A DNA stretch of 64,000 bases, taken from contig NZ_KE386910.1 of NCBI RefSeq assembly GCF_000429485.1, positions 62,001-126,000 of the forward strand, read 5' to 3'. A program made the translations under genes and the position numbers. Below, piece by piece: positions 7,280 through 16,226 of the stretch (positions are counted from its first letter, which is position 1; each line of letters begins with the position of its first letter). This stretch comes from Aliagarivorans marinus DSM 23064. Lineage in GTDB: Bacteria > Pseudomonadota > Gammaproteobacteria > Enterobacterales > Celerinatantimonadaceae. The notes under the pieces are model-generated. The model was not told where the DNA came from. It did no database searches and saw nothing but the letters and a program-made list of their open reading frames with translations.

Positions 7280-8479
7280 ATGGTGACAGTCACTAAACCG
7301 CTGTCTTCCACAGACAGCCCATATCAATCCAGAGGTTTGCTTAGCACGCTTAGGCGCTCTCCACTCACGTTATTGACTCACCTATCGGTGATTGTAATCG
7401 TGGTGATGTGGACGCTGCCCACTGCGGGCTTATTGATTTCTTCGTTACGTGACAAAGAGCAATTGGCGGTATCGGGCTGGTGGACCTCGCTATCTCCATC
7501 TACCCAGCGCTTAATGGTGCGTTCAGTCCCGCCAGACGCACAGCTCGAAGAGGGGGGGCGTTATGTGTTGCGTGGCAAGGTCTCTGACGACCAAGCGTTA
7601 CAGGTATTGGCATTTGGTTGGTCATCACGAGAGCCTGCGGCTTATGCCGTCGGCGATGTCGCCCAGATGCGTAAAGGCCAAACCTTGAGCATTTCCTCCA
7701 ATGGTGAGTACGAACTCAGTTCACCTGAGCCTTTTTCCGGGGCGCGTGGCAAGCGGCTATTTTATACCGCCAAGATCCCACCCCGCTTTGGTCTGGATAA
7801 CTACCGAGAAGTTCTTACTACTGGTGGCATCGGTCAGTCGTTTATCAATTCACTAACAGTAACCATCCCTGCGACCGTGATCCCGATACTGATCGCCGCT
7901 TTCGCGGCTTACGCGCTTTCTTGGATGGCAATGCCTGGAAGGGGACTGTTGATTGCATTGATTGTCGGCTTGCTGGTTGTTCCTTTGCAAATGTCACTGA
8001 TCCCCTTGTTACGCATGTATAACCAAATTGGCAGTACCTTTGGGGTTGATGCCAAGTCTTACCTCGGGATCTGGTTAGCCCATACCGGCTTTGGCTTGCC
8101 CTTAGCGATTTATTTGCTGCGTAATTATATTGCTAATCTGCCCAAAGAGATTATCGAGTCGGCGAGGGTGGATGGGGCGAACGATTTCGAGATCTTCACG
8201 CGCATCATCCTTCCATTATCATTTCCGGCGCTAGCCTCGTTTGCCATCTTCCAGTTTCTTTGGGTATGGAATGATCTGTTGGTGGCGACGGTGTTCTTGG
8301 GCACTGGTGAGCAGCAAATGGTGCTTACCGCTCGTTTGCGGGAGATGCTCGGTTCATATGGCGGAAACTGGGAAGTGCTGACCGCGTCAGCATTTGTGTC
8401 GATGGCAGTGCCGCTGTTGGTGTTTTTCTCGTTGCAGCGTTACTTAGTTCGCGGGCTGCTTTCTGGCTCAGTGAAATAG
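7280..8479 (+). CDS. aglG: Alpha-glucoside ABC transporter permease AglG
   Basis: 399-aa permease, the second channel subunit. After the first membrane helix (LSVIVIVVMWTLPTAGLLISS) there is a periplasmic segment of roughly 100 residues before the transport domain resumes at YREVLTTGGIGQSFINS; ordinary MalG-type permeases are near 280-300 aa, and this long insertion is a mark of AglG proteins. The EAA loop is IIESARVDGANDFEIFTRII. The C-terminus ends with RYLVRGLLSGSVK, as is usual for the family. The start directly follows the aglF stop, and aglK starts 12 bases after its own stop. Confidence 0.9.
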   Translation: MVTVTKPLSSTDSPYQSRGLLSTLRRSPLTLLTHLSVIVIVVMWTLPTAGLLISSLRDKEQLAVSGWWTSLSPSTQRLMVRSVPPDAQLEEGGRYVLRGKVSDDQALQVLAFGWSSREPAAYAVGDVAQMRKGQTLSISSNGEYELSSPEPFSGARGKRLFYTAKIPPRFGLDNYREVLTTGGIGQSFINSLTVTIPATVIPILIAAFAAYALSWMAMPGRGLLIALIVGLLVVPLQMSLIPLLRMYNQIGSTFGVDAKSYLGIWLAHTGFGLPLAIYLLRNYIANLPKEIIESARVDGANDFEIFTRIILPLSFPALASFAIFQFLWVWNDLLVATVFLGTGEQQMVLTARLREMLGSYGGNWEVLTASAFVSMAVPLLVFFSLQRYLVRGLLSGSVK

Positions 8480-8491
8480 GAGTAAAGGATT

Positions 8492-9646
8492 ATGACAGGC
8501 GTAAAGCTGAGTAATATTCGCAAGTCTTATGCGCGTAACGAAGTACTACATGGCATTGATCTAGAAATAGAACTTGGCGAGTTTGTGGTATTTGTTGGAC
8601 CCTCTGGTTGTGGCAAATCCACTTTGCTGAGAATGATTGCTGGTCTTGAGAGTATTAGCGACGGTGAGATGTACATAGAGGGTGCGCTGGTTAATCATAT
8701 TCCCGCCTCCATGCGGGGTACCGCCATGGTATTTCAGACCTATGCGCTCTACCCACATATGACGGTTTACGACAATATGGCCTTCGCTATGCGTATCGCC
8801 AAGGAGTCCAAGGAAGTCATCGATGAGAAGGTACATCAGGCCGCTGAGTTACTGCAGTTAACCGAGTATTTAGGGCGTTTGCCTAAGGCCTTATCTGGCG
8901 GGCAGCGTCAACGGGTAGCGATCGGCCGTGCAATTGTGCGCAGCCCGAAGGTGTTCTTGTTTGACGAACCCTTGTCGAATCTGGATGCCGCTCTGCGAGT
9001 GCAGACTCGCATTGAGATTGCCAACCTTAAGGAGAACATGCCTGGCACTACCATGATCTATGTAACCCATGATCAGGTTGAAGCGATGACTTTGGCTGAC
9101 CGTATCGTGGTGCTTTCTGCTGGGAAAGTTGAGCAGTTTGGCTCGCCGCTTGAGCTCTATACCAACCCGGCCAATTTATTTGTCGCTCGCTTTATTGGCT
9201 CGCCTGCGATGAACATATTGCCAGTGGTTCTTGAGCAATCAGGTCCCCATTCTTTGATTCGCTTCACATCAGGTAAGACGCTGAGTGTGCCAGTGGCAAG
9301 TGAGCTAATGGAGGAGGGAGCTGAGCTGCAACTAGGTATCCGCTCAGAAGACCTACTGCTCAGCGATAAGCTAAATGCCTTGCTAAGTGGCGAAGTCCAG
9401 TTTGTGGAGTCACTCGGTGAAATGACGCTGATACACGTTAAGTGTAAAGAGTCAGACAGCATTATTGTTGCTAAGTTGGTGGGGATTATTGAGCTACATA
9501 AGGGCCAAACTGTGCACCTGTCGCTAATGGCGGATAAGGTTCACTTGTTTAACACTGAAGGTCACTCTTTGCGCTACCTTGATCAGCAAAGCTGTGATGC
9601 AGGCCAGCAAGCAGAGCAACCAGATTTGGTGACTGATAATGTTTAA
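8492..9646 (+). CDS. aglK: Alpha-glucoside ABC transporter ATP-binding protein
   Basis: 384-aa ATPase of the MalK/UgpC/AglK type. Walker A GPSGCGKST is at residues 36-44; the Q-loop (VFQTYALYPHM), signature LSGGQRQRVAIGRA, Walker B VFLFDEPLSNLD and H-loop VTHDQVEAMT follow in order. The C-terminal 140 residues form the TOBE/OB regulatory domain common to sugar importers. It energises AglFG. AGGAG lies before the ATG. Last gene of the agl operon; a hairpin follows but without a clear T tract. MalK-type ATPases can serve several sugar permeases, so it may not be exclusive to this transporter. Confidence 0.9.
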   Translation: MTGVKLSNIRKSYARNEVLHGIDLEIELGEFVVFVGPSGCGKSTLLRMIAGLESISDGEMYIEGALVNHIPASMRGTAMVFQTYALYPHMTVYDNMAFAMRIAKESKEVIDEKVHQAAELLQLTEYLGRLPKALSGGQRQRVAIGRAIVRSPKVFLFDEPLSNLDAALRVQTRIEIANLKENMPGTTMIYVTHDQVEAMTLADRIVVLSAGKVEQFGSPLELYTNPANLFVARFIGSPAMNILPVVLEQSGPHSLIRFTSGKTLSVPVASELMEEGAELQLGIRSEDLLLSDKLNALLSGEVQFVESLGEMTLIHVKCKESDSIIVAKLVGIIELHKGQTVHLSLMADKVHLFNTEGHSLRYLDQQSCDAGQQAEQPDLVTDNV

Positions 9647-9664
9647 GCTTGCTCGAAGATAACA

Positions 9665-9695
9665 AGTCCCGGATATTAATGAAAATCCCGGGACT
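9665..9695. terminator. Hairpin between convergent aglK and dnaE2
   Basis: AGTCCCGG (9665-9672) pairs with CCGGGACT (9688-9695) around a 15-base AT-rich loop. It overlaps the last codons of dnaE2. Neither side has a good T run, so a bidirectional terminator role is only plausible. Confidence 0.4.
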
Positions 9696-12600
9696 CTGCC
9701 CTTAGCTCACCAAGGCGCTCTGTGTAGTCCTCAAGGCGTCCGGCGATAACGTGGATGACGTCGCCTTCACGCTCTAATACGCCCACTACCTTCAACACTT
9801 TGGCCCGCAAAAAGGCGCTCTTTTGCTTGTGTGAGGTGGCTGACCACACCACCACGTTGATGTTGCCGGTATCGTCTTCCAGGGTGATAAAGGTGACGCC
9901 GGCCGCGGTGCCAGGGGATTGTCGCCCGGTGACCACGCCCACTACGCTGACCAAGGTGCCATGCTCCACCTGTTTAAGCTGTTCGGCGCGGCGAAAGCTG
10001 CCGAGTCGGCCGTGCTGCTCCAGTAAGGTCACCGGGTGGTGCTCCAGGCTCAGGCCCAAGGCGGCGTAGTCTTCTTTAAGCTGCTCAAGCGGCTGTGGCT
10101 TGGCAAGGCGCGGCGGCGGTGACTGTTCCTCGGGGAGGTCTGCAAACAGCGGCAGGGTGTGTGGCTCCATCAGCTCCCAGCGGCTTTGATAGCGGTTGCC
10201 ACTGAGTGCTTTTAGGGCATCGGCGCTGGCTAAGGCCGCCAGCTCGCCTTGGTGGATATCCAATCGGCGTAGCTGGGAGATGTTTTGGTAGCCATCCGAT
10301 GGGCGCTCTGCCACCAGCAATTCTGCGGCAGCTTGGCTTAGGCCTTTTACCAAACGCAGCCCCAAGCGCAATGCTTTGTCGCCATTGTGATCGCATAGCA
10401 GGTGATCGTAGTCGGAGTGATTAATGCACACCGGCAGCACTTCAACCTTATGGCGACGGGCGTCTTGCACCAGCTGAGAGGGGCTGTAAAAGCCCATCGG
10501 GTGGCTATTGAGCAAGGAGCAAAAATAGGCGGCTGGGTAGTAGTGTTTGAGCCAAGCGGAGGCGTAGGCGAGCACCGCAAAGGAGGCGGAGTGGCTCTCC
10601 GGGAAGCCATACTCACCAAAGCCACCGATCTGGCGGTAGATCTGCAGGGCAAATTCCTTATCGTAGCCGCGCTTGGTCATGCCCTTGACCAGCTTGTCTT
10701 GAAACTTTTGCAGCTCGCCGCTTTTACGCCAAGAGGCCATGGCCCGGCGCAGCTGATCCGCCTCGCCGCCGCTAAAGCCTGCTGCCACCATGGCCAGCTT
10801 AATCACCTGCTCTTGGAAGATCGGCACGCCCATGGTGCGCGCTAGCACTTCTTTGACCGCCTCAGAGGGGTAGCTGATCGCTTCTTCACCGTTCCGCCGC
10901 TTTAGGTAAGGGTGCACCATATCGCCCTGAATCGGTCCGGGGCGGACGATGGCAATCTGGATAACCAGATCGTAATAGCTGCGCGGTTTTAGCCGGGGCA
11001 GCATGCTCATCTGCGCCCGCGACTCAATCTGAAATAGCCCCACGGTATCGGCGCGCTGGATCATCTGATAGACCGCCTGATCATCTTGCATGGCGGTGAG
11101 CTGGGCCAGACTGAGTTCGCGCTGGTAGTGCTGCTTCAACAGGCCAAAGCACTTGGACAGTGCAGTGAGCATGCCCAGCGCCAGTACATCCACCTTGAGC
11201 AGACCAAGACTTTCCAAGTCGTCTTTATCCCACTGGATCACGGTGCGCCCGGGCATGGCCGCATTCTCAATTGGTACCAGATGATAGAGCGGACCGGCGC
11301 TGATTACATAGCCGCCCACATGTTGGGAGAGGTGGCGGGGGAAGCCCATAATCTGCTCTACCAGCGCCACCAGCTGGCGCGCTTTGGGTGAGTCGGGGCT
11401 GAGGCCTAGCTCGCTCAGTTGTTGCTGCCAACTGGAATGGCGATCGCGTCGGTCGATGTTTTTGATAAAGAAGTCCAGCTGGTGCTCGGCCAGCCCAAGG
11501 GCTTTACCCACCTCACGCAGGGCACTGCGAAAGCGATAGGTGCGCACCGAGGCGGCCAGCGCCGCGCGCTCCCGGCCGTATTTTTGATAGATGTACTGGA
11601 CCACCTCTTCACGGCGCTGGTGCTCGAAGTCGACATCGATATCCGGCGGCTCATTGCGCTCTTTGCTGATAAACCTCTCGAACAGCAGCGAGATCTGGCG
11701 TGGGTCCACCGAGGTGATCTCCAGGCAATAGCAGACCACCGAGTTGGCCGCTGAGCCACGCCCTTGGTAGAGGATCTGTTGGCGGCGAGCAAACTGCACC
11801 ACATCGTGGATGGTTAAGAAAAAGTGGGCATAGCCTTGCTCGGCAATAAGGCCCAGCTCCTTTTCAATGAGAGTGAGGATCTGCTCATCGGCGCCTTCAG
11901 GGAAGCGCTTCTCACAGCCTTGATAGGTCAGTTTGCGCAGATAGCTGTCGGGGCTGTCGCCATCGGGCACCAGTTCGGCAGGGTATTGGTAGCGTAGCGA
12001 GTCGAGGTTAAAGTCGCAGCGCTCGGCCAATGTAACGCTCTCGGCCAGCCAAGTGGGGGGAAAGATATGCTGCAGCTTGTCTAAGGGGCGCAGGGCATAC
12101 TCTTGGTTGGCCAGTAGTTTGCGACCCAACTTGTCTAAGGGGCTGCGCAGACGGATGCCATGCAGGACTTGCTGCATCGGCAGTCGCTCGGGGTGGTGCA
12201 TCAGCACTCCGCCACAGGCCGTAATCGGCAATTGGTGCTGGGCAGCTAACTGCTCGCAGTGGGCCTGATAGTGGTGATCATTAGCGCGTAAATAGCGGCG
12301 AAAACCAATAGCCAGGCGGCTGCGGTGGTAGCTAAGAAGGCTCTGTAAGTGCTGGTGGTCGCGTTCATCGCCACGGGGCAGCCACAATAGCAGGCAGTGC
12401 TTCATGGTGTTGAGATCCCACTGGCTGAACTGATAGCTGCCTTTCTCAGCCCGGCGCCGGGCATTGGTGATCACCCGGCACAACTCGCTATAAGCGGGCT
12501 GATTAGGGCAGAGCGCCACCACGCTGATCCCCTCAAAACGCAGCAGGCTGCCAACGATCAGCTTGAGCGGTAACTGTAACTCTTTGATGCGTTGGTGGGC

Positions 12601-12747
12601 TTTCACCACCCCGGCTAAGGAGCACTCATCGCACAGCGCCAGCGAGTGATAGCCCAGCTCGGCGGCGCGCTCCACCAGCTCTTCCGGGTGAGAAGCGCCA
12701 TGCAGAAAGCTGAAATTACTCTGGCTAAATAGCTCGGCGTAGCCCAT
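9676..12747 (-). CDS. dnaE2: Error-prone DNA polymerase DnaE2
   Basis: 1023-aa C-family polymerase of the SOS mutasome. It starts with the PHP-domain sequence MGYAELFSQSNFSFLHGASH, and the polymerase active-site motif PPDIDVDFEHQRR carries the catalytic aspartates. A C-terminal OB domain (GTLVSVVGVVTGRQ ... GVTFITLEDDTGN) follows. The open frame runs further upstream to 12801, but the ATG at 12747 overlaps the imuB stop as TGATG, showing translational coupling, so the shorter start is chosen. With ImuA and ImuB it performs translesion synthesis at damaged DNA and raises mutation rate. Induction should come from the LexA site in front of imuA. High confidence. Confidence 0.95.
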   Translation of the reverse strand: MGYAELFSQSNFSFLHGASHPEELVERAAELGYHSLALCDECSLAGVVKAHQRIKELQLPLKLIVGSLLRFEGISVVALCPNQPAYSELCRVITNARRRAEKGSYQFSQWDLNTMKHCLLLWLPRGDERDHQHLQSLLSYHRSRLAIGFRRYLRANDHHYQAHCEQLAAQHQLPITACGGVLMHHPERLPMQQVLHGIRLRSPLDKLGRKLLANQEYALRPLDKLQHIFPPTWLAESVTLAERCDFNLDSLRYQYPAELVPDGDSPDSYLRKLTYQGCEKRFPEGADEQILTLIEKELGLIAEQGYAHFFLTIHDVVQFARRQQILYQGRGSAANSVVCYCLEITSVDPRQISLLFERFISKERNEPPDIDVDFEHQRREEVVQYIYQKYGRERAALAASVRTYRFRSALREVGKALGLAEHQLDFFIKNIDRRDRHSSWQQQLSELGLSPDSPKARQLVALVEQIMGFPRHLSQHVGGYVISAGPLYHLVPIENAAMPGRTVIQWDKDDLESLGLLKVDVLALGMLTALSKCFGLLKQHYQRELSLAQLTAMQDDQAVYQMIQRADTVGLFQIESRAQMSMLPRLKPRSYYDLVIQIAIVRPGPIQGDMVHPYLKRRNGEEAISYPSEAVKEVLARTMGVPIFQEQVIKLAMVAAGFSGGEADQLRRAMASWRKSGELQKFQDKLVKGMTKRGYDKEFALQIYRQIGGFGEYGFPESHSASFAVLAYASAWLKHYYPAAYFCSLLNSHPMGFYSPSQLVQDARRHKVEVLPVCINHSDYDHLLCDHNGDKALRLGLRLVKGLSQAAAELLVAERPSDGYQNISQLRRLDIHQGELAALASADALKALSGNRYQSRWELMEPHTLPLFADLPEEQSPPPRLAKPQPLEQLKEDYAALGLSLEHHPVTLLEQHGRLGSFRRAEQLKQVEHGTLVSVVGVVTGRQSPGTAAGVTFITLEDDTGNINVVVWSATSHKQKSAFLRAKVLKVVGVLEREGDVIHVIAGRLEDYTERLGELRAESRDFH

Positions 12748-14183
12748 CAGCTGAAATACCCATGGACAAACCATTGCTGCTGCGGGGTACGAAACACCCA
12801 CAGATACTGGCCGTCGCCGCTGAGCGCAATAAAGTAGTCACGCTCGATGGGCTGCTGATCCCACCAGCCAGCAACAAGCCGCTCCGGGCCTTGCTGCAGG
12901 GTGATAGGATGCTTTAACGGCTGGGGAGATGGCAGCAGCAGGCTAGGGCGCAGTACCTGCTCGGCGATGAGGGCACTGGCGGGGGCCAGATCGCCGGGAT
13001 GGGGGACGCTGGCTCGTTCAGGGCGGAGATCATCGAAGCGATCGATGCCGGTCAGGCAGACATCACCCAGCCGAGTGCGCAGCTGCGCCACCAAGCTGCT
13101 AGCCGGAATAGCGGCGTGCTGCTGGTTGAACAGATCGGCCTTATCACCAGCCAGCGGCTGCGCATGACAAAGACTCAGGCTAAGCCGATAAACCGGTGCG
13201 GCCAGTGGATGACGCTCCAGGCGCAGCGCAAACAGCTTAAGCCACTGGGCGGCACTGTTTTGCCCGGCGGGGGCGTGGATTTGTAGCGTTTGCTCTGGCT
13301 GTTCGCGAAAGATCAAGCTTAGCTGCATTCGCGGTGCGCCCAGCTGGCGTTGACGCAGATGCTGCTCGAGCTGTTTGAGCAATGGCTCGAGTATCTTGAG
13401 TAGCTGGGGGCTCTGCTTTATCTCGTAGCTTAGCTCGCAGTGGCGCTGAAACTGCTCGGGCGCTTGATAGCCGGGGAGGTTTAACGGCAGCTTGCCTTGC
13501 AGCTGTGCTAGGTAGGCCTGCGATGCAGGGTCGAGCCGTTCAATCAGCTCGCTGCGGGGCAGGGCCTCCAGCTCGCCCACGGTTTGCAGGCCTAGCCGCT
13601 CAAAGTGGCTGAGCTGCTTGTCTGGAAAGTCGCAGCAGGCCAAGGGCAGGGCCTGCAAGCGTTGCGCGCTTTGTTCATGCGTAAGCAGTTGGTCGGTCTC
13701 TGCCCGAGCCAGCAGCTTGGCGGCTAATAAGGTGGTGGCGCTGGCAAAGTGGTAACGGAGCGGCAGCGGCGCGAGCTGTGCTTGTAGCTGCTGCCAGTAG
13801 CTGCCGAGATCTTGATATAGCTGGCCCATGGTATCGAGGCGTAAGCCCAAGCCCTGGGGCGGATCGAGGCTGATATCGCCATTCAGGCTATATAGCTGCT
13901 CGGCCAGTTGCTCGAGTGCGTCTTGCTCCAATTCGCTTTGATAGGCATAGACCTGCAGCTTTTCCACCAAGGCTGCGGCGCTGGCTAGCCCCATACCTAC
14001 CTGCAGGCCCTCTTTAATGGTGGTATCGCTGAGCTGCACCAACTGGTGGCTGTGTGGGTCGACTACCGCCTCAAGTGCTTGGGGGACGCCTTCTTCAGTA
14101 CAGATCTGAGCATCGCTATTATTTGCAGGCATGACCATGCTATCGAGCTGCAGGCGCGGGAAATACAGGTAGAGCCAGAACAT
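12747..14183 (-). CDS. imuB: ImuB, inactive Y-family polymerase-like mutasome subunit
   Basis: 478-aa protein (also called DinP2) related to Y-family polymerases but lacking the catalytic acidic residues: the N-terminus reads WLYLYFPRLQLDSM, where active DinB enzymes carry Asp and two aromatic residues. A little-finger-like region and a long tail ending QQQWFVHGYFS are typical of ImuB. In the known system ImuB binds the beta clamp and recruits DnaE2; RMQLSLIF resembles a clamp-binding stretch, though this is only by eye. The start ATG directly follows the imuA stop TAG with no gap, and its stop overlaps the dnaE2 start by one base. Confidence 0.93.
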   Translation of the reverse strand: MFWLYLYFPRLQLDSMVMPANNSDAQICTEEGVPQALEAVVDPHSHQLVQLSDTTIKEGLQVGMGLASAAALVEKLQVYAYQSELEQDALEQLAEQLYSLNGDISLDPPQGLGLRLDTMGQLYQDLGSYWQQLQAQLAPLPLRYHFASATTLLAAKLLARAETDQLLTHEQSAQRLQALPLACCDFPDKQLSHFERLGLQTVGELEALPRSELIERLDPASQAYLAQLQGKLPLNLPGYQAPEQFQRHCELSYEIKQSPQLLKILEPLLKQLEQHLRQRQLGAPRMQLSLIFREQPEQTLQIHAPAGQNSAAQWLKLFALRLERHPLAAPVYRLSLSLCHAQPLAGDKADLFNQQHAAIPASSLVAQLRTRLGDVCLTGIDRFDDLRPERASVPHPGDLAPASALIAEQVLRPSLLLPSPQPLKHPITLQQGPERLVAGWWDQQPIERDYFIALSGDGQYLWVFRTPQQQWFVHGYFS

Positions 14184-14840
14184 CTATCCCACCTTCTCCT
14201 GTGGGAAAGGGATAACCTGAGAGGCTTGCTGCTGGGTTAGCTCTGGCCAGTGGCGGGTAAAGTGAATCAAGCGGCTTTGCCCCGGCCAGCCACCGCGGCG
14301 TTTGAGTACCGTGACCTGCAAACCTTGCGGATGCGCCTGTAGTTCCAGTTGCAGGTCGAAGGGTAGCGAGAACTGGCTGTCGTGGGGCGGGTAGAAGGCA
14401 AATAGGCGGCTGTCACCGTGCTGGCAGGCCAGCTGCAAGCGCTTGAGTTGTGCCACATTCATTCCCTGTTGCCATAACAGTACATGGCTGCTGCCGCTGA
14501 GCAGGCACTGCTCGGTGGCCCACAAGGTCTCCTTGGCGCTATTGGGGCGCAGCACCAATAGCTGATGGTTGCCAATACCGTGCTGGGCAAAAAACTCCGC
14601 ATTGGGCAGGGCGGGGGGATTAATCAAGATCCACAGCCGTTGCTGCTGTTGCAGCTGGGGCATAAGCAGGCGCAGCTCGCCCACCGCGGGTTGGGTATGT
14701 AAGGCGGTGACCCCTTGGGCCGGAAAGCCGCCTTGTAACAGCTCGTCCAGCTCGGGGTAGCCACTGCTTTTCTTGGGGAGATTCTGGGTTTTAAAGCCTC
14801 GCCAGACTTGCTGGTGGGCGAGCAGTTGTTCGAGACTCAT
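14184..14840 (-). CDS. imuA: ImuA, RecA-like mutasome subunit
   Basis: 218-aa protein of the ImuA (SulA/RecA-like) family, first gene of imuA-imuB-dnaE2. It begins MSLEQLLAHQQVWRG and contains the diagnostic GYPELDELLQGGFPAQGVTAL, corresponding to the region around the degenerate P-loop, and the RGGWPGQSRLIHFTRHW end. The open frame continues to 14906, but that part would read through the LexA operator, so the ATG at 14840, 23 bases after the operator, is the likely start; no strong ribosome binding site is seen before it. ImuA supports assembly of the ImuB-DnaE2 complex at stalled forks. Confidence 0.92.
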   Translation of the reverse strand: MSLEQLLAHQQVWRGFKTQNLPKKSSGYPELDELLQGGFPAQGVTALHTQPAVGELRLLMPQLQQQQRLWILINPPALPNAEFFAQHGIGNHQLLVLRPNSAKETLWATEQCLLSGSSHVLLWQQGMNVAQLKRLQLACQHGDSRLFAFYPPHDSQFSLPFDLQLELQAHPQGLQVTVLKRRGGWPGQSRLIHFTRHWPELTQQQASQVIPFPQEKVG

Positions 14841-14863
14841 AATACGATGCTGCACTGTATATA

Positions 14864-14879
14864 CTGTATTTATATACAG
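14864..14879 (-). promoter_or_regulatory. LexA operator (SOS box) of imuA-imuB-dnaE2
   Basis: CTGTATTTATATACAG is a full CTG-N10-CAG match to the gammaproteobacterial LexA site and extends as TACTGTA...TACAGTA. It lies just upstream of imuA, so LexA should repress the operon until DNA damage. Confidence 0.92.
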
Positions 14880-15347
14880 TATATTTTGCGATACGCCACA
14901 TCGCAAGCACCGGAATCTGGTTAGCCCCTTGGGTGCAGTAAAAACCGCTTAAAAAACAAGCGTGAAATTGCCCATCATGTGATGAACTTCAAAGTCTGAA
15001 TTGCGACTTAGGTCTAATGTGGCTGCAGTTAATTTAATCATTAATTTTTGCCGACCACACCGCACACCGAGATAGCAAACCGTGCCAGCCAAACACGAGG
15101 CTGGGCTGGCTATCTGGTGCTAATTCGAGCAAAGCGCCAAGTGAGTTTGGCGAGCGATGACCTTGCTGTTATCGCCATGGTGGGTGTTCAGGTTTATGTG
15201 AGTGCCTGAGAAAAGAAGCGTGTCATTGTCGGTACAATAATGGCTGTCTTCTTACGCGTTACAGGCAGTTGTCGCGCAGTGTAGTGGCTTGTTCATTCAC
15301 GACAGGATTAGGTTAGGTGCCAAGGCAATGCATGGAGGCCTTTGAGC
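14880..15347. other. Intergenic region between imuA and a hypothetical gene
   Basis: 468 bases without a convincing gene. A compact inverted repeat lies at 15070-15115: AGATAGC with GCTATCT outside, and GCCAGCC with GGCTGGC as an alternative inner pairing. TACAAT near 15234 could be a -10 element for the downstream gene, but no matching -35 is clear. GGAGG at 15334-15338 is the ribosome binding site of the downstream gene. Otherwise nothing is recognised. Confidence 0.45.
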
Positions 15348-15746
15348 ATGAGCTGGACCTATGTCGATGCAGCAGACGATCTGACATATCGCCAACCCCT
15401 ACCTAACAATACCCCGCTTACCGAATACGATATCCCACACCAAGAATGCGAATTACGCCAGGCCATTGAAGAGTGGTTGAGTTCGGCGTTTATTCCGTTT
15501 AGCTCACGTCCGTGGCTGGACAACCTGTTTCATCATCACGATGTGGATCAAGCCAAGCATGTGCTGGAAGAGGCGGATGAGCGCCTAATGGGGGTGTTGT
15601 GTAGCGAGGAGCATCGCGCCGCCTTGGCCCGGGTTATCTCGGTCACTCCGGATAACGCACCGCATAAAAAGTACTTAGTGAGGCAGTTTTTACTGCCTCT
15701 GTTGCGTAAGGCCTTGCCGCATGCGCTCAGCGTGAGTGCCAAGTAA
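15348..15746 (+). CDS. Hypothetical protein, 132 aa
   Basis: I do not recognise this protein. It is acidic in the first half, with no signal peptide or membrane segment, and looks like a soluble helical protein (ELRQAIEEWLSSAF, VDQAKHVLEEADERLMG, KKYLVRQFLLPLLRKALP). The ATG at 15348 lies 9 bases after GGAGG (15334-15338); a TTG two codons earlier is too close to that site. Codon use resembles its neighbours. It is convergent with yciH and preceded by a long non-coding stretch. No function can be assigned from sequence or context. Confidence 0.65.
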   Translation: MSWTYVDAADDLTYRQPLPNNTPLTEYDIPHQECELRQAIEEWLSSAFIPFSSRPWLDNLFHHHDVDQAKHVLEEADERLMGVLCSEEHRAALARVISVTPDNAPHKKYLVRQFLLPLLRKALPHALSVSAK

Positions 15747-15772
15747 CAGCAAGTTTGCCTCGATAGAGGCGA

Positions 15773-16108
15773 TTAGCCGCCGATACGCTTCACTTTATAG
15801 CCTTGCTGCTCCAGCCAGGCTTGCAGTTTGTCGCGCTGATCGCCTTGGATCTCGATGACATAGTCTTTGACGCTGCCGCCAACGCCACACAGCTTCTTCA
15901 TCTGTTTGCACAGACCTTTAAGCTCGCTGGCTTCCACGCCAAAGTCGCTCAGGCAGGTGACGCCTTTGCCTTTGCGGCCTTTGGTTTCGCGGCGCATCTT
16001 GATAAAGCCGTCGGAGGCGGGGATCTGTTCCGGCTGTGGCTCAGCCTCAATTTTTCCTTGGTCGGTGGAATACACCAATTGCGACAGTTGATCGCGTAAC
16101 GATGACAT
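15773..16108 (-). CDS. yciH: SUI1/eIF1-family translation factor YciH
   Basis: 111-aa protein of the bacterial eIF1-like YciH family. The core RRETKGRKGKGVTCLSDFG and the second half LKKLCGVGGSVKDY-like segment (here KKLCGVGGSVKDYVIEIQGD), ending GYKVKRIGG, are the SUI1 signature. In Escherichia coli YciH influences start-site fidelity and acts under stress, but its precise role is unsettled. The open frame extends to 16195, yet MSSLRDQLSQLVYST at 16108 is the family-like start. It is divergent from feoA, and the shared 148-bp region holds the FNR and Fur candidates. Confidence 0.92.
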   Translation of the reverse strand: MSSLRDQLSQLVYSTDQGKIEAEPQPEQIPASDGFIKMRRETKGRKGKGVTCLSDFGVEASELKGLCKQMKKLCGVGGSVKDYVIEIQGDQRDKLQAWLEQQGYKVKRIGG

Positions 16109-16181
16109 AGTTGCCTCAAAAGCAGAGAAATTACCCCGCGAATAATACGTTGTGGCAATTATCTTGTGAAGCAAGATGAAA

Positions 16182-16195
16182 TTGATATGTATCAA
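16182..16195 (+). promoter_or_regulatory. FNR-type site upstream of feoA
   Basis: TTGAT-ATGT-ATCAA is an exact match to the FNR consensus TTGAT-N4-ATCAA. Its centre is 68 bases before the feoA ATG. If it acts at -41.5, transcription would start near 16230. This fits anaerobic activation of ferrous iron uptake. It could also affect the divergent yciH. Confidence 0.8.
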
Positions 16196-16226
16196 GGTAA
16201 TGTGAGCTGGATCGGTTCAAGATGCA

